From Baylisascaris procyonis (lineage: Eukaryota; Nematoda; Chromadorea; Rhabditida; Ascarididae): a stretch of 64,000 nucleotides of DNA. Position numbers and translations under genes: made by a program. Location: the NCBI GenBank assembly GCA_037389465.1, contig JAZARR010000171.1:372001-436000 (forward strand), read 5' to 3'. The notes beneath the pieces are model-generated. The model saw nothing but the letters and a program-made list of their open reading frames with translations, was not told the origin of the DNA and ran no database searches. Positions 1-10,400 of this stretch are shown one piece after another. How positions within the stretch are numbered: the first letter of the stretch is position 1; every line of letters starts with the position of its first letter.

Positions 1-1110
1 TTGTCTAGGTGTCTGTCTGCCTATTGCCTGTTTGTCTACTCGTAGCCCCGCCTGTACGCCTCTCTGTCTTCTGCCTGTGTGCCTGCCTGCTAGTCTCTCT
101 GCCTCTCTGTCTGTATGCATGCATGCATGGATGTGTCTGTCTCCCTGTCTATCTGACCATTTGTCCCTCTCTTTCTGTCTCTCTGCCTGCCTGTCCCTCC
201 CTTCGTCTGTCTGTCCGTCTGTCAACCTGTCTGTCTGTCTGTCCCTCTGCCTGCCTTTCTGTCTGTCTCTCTGTCAGTATTCTCTGCCTGCCTCCCTGTC
301 TGTCTGCCCTTCCGTCCGTCTGCGTGTCTGTGTCTGTTCGCCTGCTCGCCTGTATCTATTTCTGTCTCTCTGCCTGTCTGTCTGTTCGTCTCTCTGTCAG
401 CCCGCCTGTCTGCCTTATCCGCTGTCTGTCTGTACTTCCGTTTCTCTGTCTCTCTTCCCGCCTTTCCCTCCCTTGGTCTATCTGTCCGTCTGCTAACATG
501 TCTGTCACCCTATCTGTCTGTCTCTCTGTCACTCTGCCTCTCTGCCAGCTTTCCTGTTTGTCTCTAATTCGGTCTGTCTGTCTGTTCGTCTGTCTGTGTC
601 TATCTGCCTGTCTGTCTGTCTGCCTGCCTCTCTGTCAGTCTGCCTCTGTGCCTGCCTGCCTCTCTGTCTGTCCTTCCATCTGTCTGTTTCTCTGCCTGCC
701 TCTCCCTCCCTGCGTCCGTCTATCCGTCTGTCAACCTGTCTGCTGTCTGTCATCCTGTCTGTTTGTCTGTCCGCCGATCTGTCAGCCTACCTCTCTGTTA
801 GCCTCCCTGTTTGTCTGTCCTTCCATCTGCGTCTCTCTGCCTCCCTGTAATTCCCTTCGTCTGTCCCTCCGTCTGTCGACCTGTCTGTCTGTATATCTGT
901 CTATTTGTCTGTCTGTCTGACTCTTACTCGGCCTCTCTGCCCGCGTCATTGTCTGCCTGTCAATCCCTTCGTCTGTGTCCGTCTGTTAACATGTTTGTCA
1001 GTCTATCTGTCTCTCTGTCAGTCTGCCTCTCTGCTTGCCTCCCTGTCTGTCTGTAATTCCGTCTGTCTGTAATTCCGTCTGTCTGTCTGTCTGTCTGTTC
1101 GCCTGCTCTG

Positions 1111-1898
1111 TCTACCTGCCTGCCTGTCTGTCTGCATCTCTGTCACTCTGCCTCTGCCTGTCTCCCTGTATGTCTGTCCTTCCGTCTGTCTGCCTCTTTC
1201 CCTGCCATTCCCTCCCTTCGTCTGTCTGCCCGTCTGTTGACCTGCCTGTCTGTCCATCTGCCTCTCTGTCAGTCTGCCCCTCCGCCTGCCTTCCTGCCTT
1301 CATCTGTCTGCCCGTCTGTTAACACGTCTGTCAGTCTATCTGTCTCCCTCTCTGTCAGTCTGCCTCTCTGCCAGCCTCCCTGTCCGCTTGTTATTGCGTC
1401 TGCCTGTCTGTCTGTCTCCCTCTCTGTCAATCTGCCTCTCTGCCTGCCTCCCTGTCTGTCTGTAATTCCGTCTGTCTGTCTGTCTGTCTGTTCGCCTGTC
1501 TGTGTCTACCTGCCTGCATGTCCGTCTGCATCTCTGTCACTCTGCCTCTGCCTCTCTCCCTGTCTGTCTGTCCTTCCGTCTGTCTGCCTCTTTCCCTGCC
1601 ATTCCCTCCCTTCGTCTGTCTGCCCGTCTGTTGACCTGCCTGTTTGTCCATCTGTCTCTCTGTCAGTCTGCCCCTCCGCCTGCCTTCCTGCCTTCATCTG
1701 TCTGTCCGTCTGTTAACACGTCTGTCAGTCTATCTGTCTCCCTCTCTGTCAGTCTGCCTCTCTGCCAGCCTCCCTGTCCGTTTGTTATTGCGTCTGCCTG
1801 TCTGTCTGTCTGTCTCTCTGTCAGTCTGCCTCTCTGCATGCCTGCCTATCTGTCTGTCCTTCCACCTGTCTGTCTCTCTGCCTGCCTGCCCCTCTCTT
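1111..1898. repeat. 394-bp tandem duplication inside the array
   Basis: Landmark phrases repeat at a constant offset of 394 bp: TCTACCTGCCTGC at 1111 and 1505, CATTCCCTCCC at 1206 and 1600, TTCCTGCCTTCATC at 1291 and 1685, and TTATTGCGTC at 1391 and 1785. The copies are nearly identical for about 300 bp and then drift. 394 is not a multiple of four, so the duplication shifted the tetranucleotide register by two bases. Confidence 0.85.
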
Positions 1899-2070
1899 CG
1901 TCCGTCTGTCCCTCTGTCAACCTCTCTGTCTGTCTGTCTGTCCTTCCGTCCGTCTGTCTTTCTGTTCCTCTGCTCGATTGTCTGTCTGTCTCTCTCTCAG
2001 CCTGCCTCTCTGCCTGCCTGCCTGTCTGTCTGTCCTTCCATCTGTCCGTCTCTCTGCCTGCCTGTCCCTC

Positions 2071-2238
2071 TCTTCGTCTCTGCCAGTCTGCTTCTGCTTG
2101 CCTGACTGTCCGTCTGCCTATCCGTCTGCCTGCTTCTCTGCCTGTCTGTCCCTCTCTTCGTCTCTGCCACTCTGCTTCTGCTTGCCTGACTGTCCGTCTG
2201 CCTATCCGTCTGCCTGCTTCTCTGCCTGTCTGTCCCTC
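2071..2238. repeat. 84-bp tandem duplication inside the array
   Basis: Two adjacent 84-bp units (2071-2154 and 2155-2238) are identical by eye except for one base (G at 2086, C at 2170). 84 is 21 tetranucleotides and 28 codons, so both register and frame are kept. Such near-identity inside a heavily diverged array points to a recent duplication. Confidence 0.9.
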
Positions 2239-4285
2239 CCTCCGTCTGTCTGCCGTCTGCTGACCTGTCTCTCAGTCTACCTGCCTGTTTGTCTGTCTGT
2301 CTCTCTGTCACTCTGCCTCTCTCACTGCCTCCCTGCCTGTCTGTCCTCGGACCTGTCTCTCTCCGCCTGCCTGTCCCTCCCTTCGTCTATATGTCTGTCT
2401 GTCAACCTGTATGTCTGTCTGCCCTCCTGTCTGTTTGGATGTCTGTCTCTCTGTCACCCTGCCCTCTCCCTCCCTCGCTGTCTATCTCTCCCTCCATCAG
2501 TCTGTCTCTCTGCCTGCCTGTCCCTCCCTTCGTCTGTCTGTCCGTCTCTTAACATGTCTGTCAGTCTATCTGTCCGTCTCTCTGTCGGTCTGCTTCTCTG
2601 CCAGCCTCCCTGTCTGTCTGTAATTCCATCTGTCTTCCTGTCTGTCTATCTGCTCTCCTGTCTGTGTCCATCTGCCTGTCTGTCTGCCTGTCCCTCTGTC
2701 AGTCTGCCACTCTCCCTGCCCCTCTGTCCATCTGTCCTTCCATCTGTCTGTCTCTGCGCTTCCCTGCCCCTCCCTTCGTCTCTTTGTCCGTCTGTTAACC
2801 TGTCTGTCAGTCTATCTGTCTGTTTCTCAATCGATCTCTCTGTCACTTCGCCTCTCTGACTGCCTCCCTGTCTGCCTGTCCTTCCATCTGTCTCTCCCTC
2901 TGCCTGTCCGTCTCTCCCCCCTTCTGCCTGCCCGTCAGTCCGTCTACTGGCCTGTCTGTATTTGCGTCTATCCGCCTGTTTGTCTGCCTGTTTCTCTCTC
3001 AGTCTCCCTCTTTGCTCGCCTGTCTGTCTGTCCTTCCATCTGTGTCTCTGTGCCTGCCTGTCCCTTCCTTCGTCTGTCTGTTCGTCTGTCAAAATGTCTG
3101 CCTGCCTGTCCCTCCCTTCGTTTGTCTGTCTGTCTGCTCCCCTGTCTGTCTGTCCCTCTGACTGTTCGTCTGTCTATCTCTCTCTGGACGATTCTGTCTG
3201 CCTGCTCTTCCGTCCGTCTGTCTGTCTTTCTTTTCGTCGGTTAACCTGTCTGTGTTTCCCTCTGTCTGTTTGTCTTTCTGTCTCTCTGTCCATCTACCTC
3301 TCTGTCTGTCTATCCTTCCGTCCGTCTGTCTGTCTGTTCCTCTGCTCGATTGTCTGTCTGTCTCTCTATCAGTCTGCCCATCTGCCTGCCTCCCTGTCTG
3401 TCTGTCGTTCCATCTATCTGTCTCTCCGCTTGCCTGCCCCTCCCTTCGTCTCTTTGTCCGTCTGTTAACTTGTCTCTCAGTCCATCTGCCTGTTTGTCTG
3501 TCTGTCTGTCTGTCTCTTTCAGTCTACCTCTCTGCCTGCCTCTCTGTCCATCTGTCCATTCATCTCTCTGTCTCTCCGCTTGCCTGCCCCTCCCTTCGTC
3601 TCATTGTCCGTCTGTTAACCTGTCTGTCAGTCTATCTGCCTGTTTCTCAGTCGATCTCTCTGTCACTCCGCCTCTCTGACTGCCTCCCTGTCTGCCTCTC
3701 CTTCCATCTGTCTGTCTCCTTGCCTGCCTGTCCCTCCCTTCGTCTATCTGTCCGTCGGTCAAGCTCTCTGTCTACTGTCCCTCTGTTCGTTTGTCTGTCT
3801 GTCTCTCTGTTAGTCTGCCACTCTGCCTGCATGTCTGCCTGTCCCTCCGTCTGTCTGTCTCTTTGCTTGCCTGTCCCTCCCTTCGTCTGTCTGTCCGTCT
3901 GTTAACTGTCTGTCAGTTTATTTATCTCTCTCTGTCAGTCTGCCTCTCTGCCTGCCTCCCTCTCTGTCTGTTATATCGTCTGTCTGTCTGTCTGTCTGCC
4001 AGCTCGCCTGCTCGCCGGTCTGTGTCTATCTGTCTGTCTGTCTGTCTGTCTCTCTGTCAGTCTGCCCCTCTGCCTGCCTCCCTGTCTGTCTGTTCTTCCA
4101 TCTGTCCGCCTCCCTGCCTGCCTGTCCCTGCCTTCGTCTGTCTGTCCATCTGTCAACCTCTCTGTCTGTCTGTCCCTCTGTGTGTTTGTCCGTATGCCTC
4201 TCTGTCAGTGTGCCTCTCTGATAGGCTCCGTATGTCTCCGTCCATCCATCTGTCTCCCTATCTGCCCGTCCGTATGCCTGTTTTT

Positions 4286-6130
4286 CTGCCCATCTGGATG
4301 TCATTCTACCTGTCCGCTGCCTGTCCCTCTGTCTGTCCGTCCCTCTCTCCGCCTGTCTGCCGCCTGTTCATCTGTTTCTCTTTCCGTAACTGTCTGTTTG
4401 TCTGTCTCTCCGTCAGTCTGTCTGTCCCTGCCTCAATGTCTGTCTGTCCTCACGCCCGCCTCTTTGTCTGCCTGTCTGCCGTCTGTTCGCCAATCTCCCA
4501 GTCTGTCTTTCCGTCTGTTTTTCTGCCTGTCTCTCTGTCAGTCTGCCTCTCTGCCAGCCAACCTGTCCGCCTGTCGGTCCTTCCGTCTGCCTGTCCGCCT
4601 GTCTGTCTCCCCGTCTGCTCGCCTGCCTGTCTGTCTGTCCTCCTGTCTGTCCCTCTGTCTCTCCTTCAGTCTGCCTCTCTGCCTGCCCGCCTGCCTGCTT
4701 GTCTGTCCCCCTGCCTGTCTGTCCGTCTGTCTCTCTATAGGTCTGTTGCCCCGCCTGCCTCTCTGTCTGTCCGCCAGTCTGTCTGCCTGTTTCTGCGTCT
4801 GTCCGCCTGCCTTTCTCTTTGCCTGCTTTTGTGCCCGTCTGGATGTCATCGTACTTCTCCGCTGTCTGTCTGTATGTATGTATGCATTTGTATGTGTGTG
4901 TCTTTCTGTCTGTCTGCCTATTCATCTGTCTATTTGTCTCTGTTTCTGTGCGCCTCTCTGTCTGCCGGTCCCTCTCTTCGTCTGTCTGTCCGTCTGTTCA
5001 TCTCTCTGCCTGTCTGTCCCTCTGTCTGTCCCTCTCTGTCTCTCTGTCAGCCTGCCTCTCTGCTCACCTGCCTGCCCTTCTGTCGTTCCGTCTGTTTCTC
5101 TCTGTCTATCCGCCGGTCCGTCTCACTGTCCGTCCGTCCGTCTGTTCTTCTGTCTGCGAGCCAGTCCGCCTATCCGTCTTTCTGTCTTTCCGCCTGTCTG
5201 CCTGCCTACCTCTCCGCCTGCCCGCCAGCCTTTCTGCCTGTTTGTTTCTCTGAACGTCTGGATGTCACATTAGCTCTCCGCTGAGTGTTTCTCTGTCTGT
5301 CTGTCTGTTACCTATTTGCCTACTGGTCCCCCGCCTGTATGCCTCCCTGTCTTCTGCCTGCATGTCTGTCCTCCTCTGTCTGTCTGTGTGTATGTATGTA
5401 TGCACGTATGTGTGTGTCTTTCTGTCTGTCTGTCTGTCCATTTGTATCTCTCTTTCTGTCTGTCTCTCTGTCTGTCCGTTCTTCTCCCTGTTCATCTGTT
5501 TGTCTCTCTGTCAGTCTGCCTCTCTGCCTGCCTCCCTGTCTGTCTCTCTGTCCTTCCGTTCGTCTACCAGTCTTTCTGTCTGCCCGTCTGTTCGGCTGTC
5601 TCCCTGTCTATCTATCTGTCTGCCTGTCTGTCTCTCTGTCGGTCTGTTTCTCCACCTGCCTGCCTGCTGTCTGTCTGTCTGTATGTATGTATGTATGTAT
5701 GTATGTATGTATGTATGTATGTATGTGCATGTATCTGTCTTTCCGTCCGTCTGTCTGTCTGTCTCTCTTCAGTCTGCCTCTTTGCCTGCCTGCCTGTTTG
5801 TCTGTCCTCCGGTCTTTCTGCCTGTCTGTCTGTCTCTCCGTCCGTCTGTCCCTCTCTTCGTCTGTCTGCCCGTCTGTTCATCTGTCTGTCTTTCCGTCCC
5901 TCTCTCTGTCTGCCTGTCTCTCCATTAGCCTGCCTCTCTCCTGCCTGCCCGTCTGTCTTTGCTCCCGTCTGTCTGTCTGTGTGTCTGACCGTCCGTTCGC
6001 CTGTCTGTCTGCCTGTCTTCCTGCCTGTCCGCCTGTCATTCTGTCTGTTTGTTTCTCCCCCCGTCTAGATGCCATTCTACCTGTCCGCTGTCCGTCGCTC
6101 TGTCTGCCTGTCTGTTACCTGCTTGCCTAC
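4286..6130. repeat. Higher-order units marked by CGTCTGGATGTCA
   Basis: A non-periodic phrase, CGTCTGGATGTCA followed by about 10 variable bases and CTCCGCTG or GTCCGCTG, occurs with GGATGTC (or a close variant) at 4297, 4841, 5260 and 6067. Spacings are 544, 419 and 807 bp. The copies near 5310 and 6115 are followed by a second shared phrase (TTACCT..TTGCCTACT.GTCCCCG). A version of that second phrase also lies at about 24-50, so the same unit occurs at the left edge. This is higher-order repeat organisation with a unit near 400 bp, superimposed on the tetranucleotide. Confidence 0.75.
5681..5727. repeat. (GTAT)n microsatellite within the array
   Basis: About eleven uninterrupted GTAT units follow a CTGT run. 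Shorter GTAT runs occur at about 4872, 5391 and 6190, each after the GGATGTC marker and a TCTGTCTGT phrase, so the same position in each higher-order unit changed from CTGT to GTAT. This is the purest microsatellite in the array. Confidence 0.95.
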
Positions 6131-6955
6131 TCGTCCCCGCCCGTATGTCCTCTGCCTGTACGTCTGCTTGTCTGTCTGTCTCTGTCTGTCTGTATGTATG
6201 TATGTACTTATGCATGTATGCACGTGTCCTTCTGTCTATCTGCCTGTCTATCCGTCCATTTGTCCCTCTCTTTTCGTCTGTCTGCCCCTCTCTTCGTCTG
6301 TTTGTCAGTCTCTTCATCTGTCTGTCTGTCCGCCCCTCTGCCTGTCTGTTCGTCTGTCTCCTGTGTCAATCTGCCTCTCTGCCTGTCTTTCTCTCTCTGT
6401 TTGTCTATCTGTCTGCCTGTCTGCCTGCTTGTTTCTCTGTGTCTGTCTTTCAGTCAGTCTTCAGTCTGCCCTTCTCTCTGTGTGTCTGTCTGTTCGCGTG
6501 TTTGTCTGTCCGGGTGCCCATGTTTCTCTCCATCTCTGTGCCTAAGCGTCACTCCATGTGTTTGTCTTCCTCTTTGTCATGATGCTGTCTCGCTCTGTGT
6601 GTCCATCTGTGCGCCGAGCTGTGTCTGTGTGGCTATTTGTCTCTCTGTGGGCCTCTACCTATCTGAGCGTCTGTGCGCCTGTCTGCCAATCGGTCTCTCT
6701 GTCTTTCGGTCTGTGTCTATGCGTCGGTCTGCGCCCCGCCTGTCTGTCTGTGTCGTCGTCTTCCCGTCTGTCCGTGTGTCGGTGTCTGTCTGTCGGTCTT
6801 CGCGCTTTTATCGGTCTGTGTCCATCCATAATCCTGTCTTTCCATCTGTGTGCGTCTGTCCTTTGTTCTCTCTGTTTCTCTGTCTCTCTCCGGTGTGGGT
6901 ATCTGTTGGACTGTCTGTCTGTATCTCTGTCTATCTGTCTGTGGGTATCTGTTCC

Positions 6956-7432
6956 TAAACCTCAAGCCAGGATGTATTGAGCTAAAACGAAGAATTCGGA
7001 TGAAATAGTCTGTAGCAATCACAATCCAATTCACAATACTCATGAAATTACCGGGGAGTGTTGGCGGACAATCTATGCTGAAGATATGAGCTAATTATCA
7101 CGATCGAGTGAAGCAGAAAATAAGTAGAATAGGCACGCAAAAAGAGCCAGGATGTCGTGCGTTTCGGCATCTTCCTCACCTTTCAAACCACATGAACAAC
7201 TTATTACGAAAAAGTAAAAGAGCGAGAAATAATGAGTCCCGTGTTGCTCAAGCCCACTCCCGACACAAGTCCACAAAAAAATTTTTTTTTGCTCATTTTA
7301 TTATCTATTCCGATTTTGCGATACTCTTTTGTTGATGAGCGCGACTCAAAGCATATATCCGGCAGCGTATGTGGCATCTCCTTCTTATGCCTTGAAGGAT
7401 ATCTCGATATTATACTACTGTTTACCGGTTAC
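6956..7432. other. Unique sequence between array and last visible neprilysin exon
   Basis: This 477-bp stretch returns to normal AT-rich composition. On the minus strand one frame stays open from just after the exon-10 donor to about 7091, but its translation has none of the residues expected next in an M13 peptidase. I find no acceptor followed by a matching exon. It is best read as the start of an intron that then runs into the array. Confidence 0.5.
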
Positions 7433-10400
7433 CTTTTCCTTCGCGAATGCTTTCGTGTACGGTGTCAACCAGTCTTCAGTGTCGAGAATATTGACGAACG
7501 CTTCCATAATTAGGTCGATCATCTCCTCCACCTTTGAAAAACGGGAGTTTAGTTATGGGATTGGAATATCGTCAAAATCGACACCGAAGCGAAAACGACT
7601 CTTCTCTATTATATTGCTGAAAGCTATGGAAAACGATGCCTAAATGAAGCTTTTTTTCATTTATTATATATCGACTGCTGGTTTTTAATGTTACGCTCGC
7701 CTGGCAAATGCTTTTCGCACTGCATTACATAAAATAATCTTTCGAAACATGAACATGGTGATACATATAATTCTATATAAAACATTGCTACACATACTAC
7801 ATAAAACTGATGCCTTATACATAATTCGCATAGAAGCAACCAGCTACAGTTAGTACTACCTGCCCTGCTAGATGCGTTGCGTTGCGCAACCTTTCCACCT
7901 AGCGGCCAAACAATCTTTCAAAAAACTTGCTGCGCAGAAAATATTAGTTGCCACCTGTGACAGAACCATGGAAAACAATTTAGCACTGCGCCAAAATATA
8001 TGTGGACTTTCTGCGCATTCGTACTGAGAAATTACTATATAGCAGCTATCGCAGCATCAGCCATTTATGAATTCTGAAATATCATAACATATTCCTTCGT
8101 TTGGTTTTGGTGAAGGCTGCATGCAAATTTTGTTCCCCCATTATGGAATAAGCCCCCTCTTTTCCCGATCATCCACTCCTGCTACCTTGAAGGTCGATGG
8201 TAGCCACTGTTCTTGCGCACTAACCATTATTAGCGTTCTCCAACTGCGCGACAGGCAATTCAAGACTTCTATCAGGATGATGAAAACACATCTGTCTGCT
8301 ACGGTAGTCAACTATCACAGGAAACCATACTAGGTGAAAACCTGTGCATATCGGGAAAAACAGATATTCCAGTATCTCGTCTTTACCGAGCAGAACTCAC
8401 CTGACGTTTCGCCTCATGATCGAAATTTTGACGGACATAGATGCTGGAAGTGGCCATTGGCATGAGACTGTTAATACGCGTCACGCAACCATGCCACCTC
8501 ATTTTCGGGACCTGCATCACTGCAATAACATTATCGAAACACGTACCCTTCAAATACCGTTGATAGCGCATGGATCAACAAGATATACCTTACTTTCTTC
8601 AAGTCCGATGTAATTTAAGAGGCATTTTCAGCAAAGGAAGCGAAGAAGGATAATGCAAGGATTAGCAACGACAATCGCCAAGAATTTCACCGTTTTTTTT
8701 TCGCTTAGTCACCATTAGGACAACAATTGTGCACCCGTCTGTCCCTTTCTCATGCGATAATTACGGATCGAAGCAACCCGCTTCTTAGTGCCCTTGAGCA
8801 CAGTTGAACTGAATCCTAATTAACTTAATTAAACGGTTTTGATGGATGCTTGAACTAGCGACCGCATTGGTGAATTTTTGAGAGATGAATAGATAATTTC
8901 ATGCCGAAAACATTCACAAACTTTTGAACAGTTCCATTTTCTTTCATGAAACAGCTACCAACGTCAACGTTTGAATTATTTTTCACATTGTGATTTCCTT
9001 CGAAAAATTTTATTTAACATCGAAGATCTTTTGCATGCGAAGGAACTGTCATTTCTGCTTAGAAAGCCTTTCGCGAGCTGCGACTGTTTAGAAGTAGTGC
9101 TGCTGCGCTCACGAGCTATTGATACCGACCAATGAAGTATATCTTGGTAAATGTTATATGACAAAGTATAACAGAGAATCGATCAGTATTGATACCAGAA
9201 CAAGATCACGGAACTTTGGAAAAACAGAATACGAAACGTGGAAATATTAGCAAAGCTTACAATTAAGGCTCCTGTAGAACTTGAACATTGTCAGTGCGAA
9301 CGGATCGGGAAGATCTCTCAACATCGCCTTGAAGAACCAGCACCATGACAAATAGTTAACTACAACCCTAAAAATCCTTTCCGATTCAACCAGAAAATCA
9401 GCCGACAGCGTTCAGTGTCGACGACTCAATAGCTAGAGGCAGATATATGCAATAAAAAGCGTTTGAAATGCAGTCTTTTCTTCAGCTTTTTGCATGAGCC
9501 CTCTTCAATTCAGTTGTCGCGAAAAAAACTTTCAAAACTCGAATCGATCTTTCGAAACCGTCATCGTTCACCCTTTTCACCAAAAATTCACCCAGAAACC
9601 ATGAAAAGATCTTCCCATTATGTTAGATCTAGCTGAACGGTAGGATCGTTCCATTTCTTTACAAACCACAAAGCCACTCTGGTCATGTTGGCTCTAATCG
9701 TCAGATGGAATTTCATTTTTGTGCGTTCCGTGATTAGTGACTCAAAAACTATGTGCGCATTCTATACTTCATGCACATTCAATCTTTTCAAAATCGATCT
9801 GACCCTGAATGATTTCAGGCAAGAGAGGCAGAGAACTTGTAGGTGGAATTTACTCTATTAAAATGTCAACGTTATCAGTGAAAAAAGTTAAGGAGTATAA
9901 AGCTATGCTGGTTAAACAAGAAAACTGTATGCTCGAGCGCCCCCATATTCACAGTTTTTCACTGTTTACGCTTCACAATGCTTTCTTTCCCATTTCAAGC
10001 TACTGAGAAGGAAGATAAAAAGTTTACCGTGGTGGGAATTTCGGTATCAGCTTATCCAACCTGTGAATGAACTCAAGTCCATAAATGACAACTTCCGTAC
10101 TATCATCAAACGTTATCCGGCTGCCGTCACTCCTTCGAATATCTCTGCAACACTTTTGTCATCAATGAAAAAATATACGATGTGAGTAATTAGAAAGGAT
10201 GTTCGACGCAGCCTGTGAAATTCGTTCTGCTCTTAGGAACAATTTTTCAAAATTCCTCCACGCGAAATTCGTATTATCGGACGGAACTTTATGCCCGCAA
10301 CTTTGTCTGATCTAATGATTGCGTTATTCCCCGACGACTTTGCTTCAATTTTCCCCCTTCAAGCTGATATGCTATCTCTCCTCCATTTTCGTTATGCCGC

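Larger units (their letters stand above)
1..6955. repeat. Giant degenerate CTGT/CTGC tetranucleotide array
   Basis: Nearly 7 kb is built from 4-bp units of the type CTGT, CTGC, CTGG and CTCT. The + strand is almost devoid of A. Because the unit is four bases, every frame reads the same periodic peptide (Ser-Val-Cys-Leu-like on +, Asp-Arg-Gln-Thr-like on -), so very long open frames occur on both strands, for example 3791-5284 (497 codons) and 5285-6958 (557 codons). These are by-products of the repeat and I do not annotate them as genes. Interspersed phrases such as CCCTCCCTTCGTCTG recur every 50-400 bp, which shows larger-scale duplication. Units decay toward the right edge from about 6500. 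The left edge is open, so the true array is longer. Confidence 0.97.

Noticed and set aside
529..1697. Minus-strand Asp-Arg-Gln-Thr-rich frames in the array
   Set aside because: They are the complement of a four-base repeat, are open in every frame, and have no start context, splice signal or non-periodic sequence.
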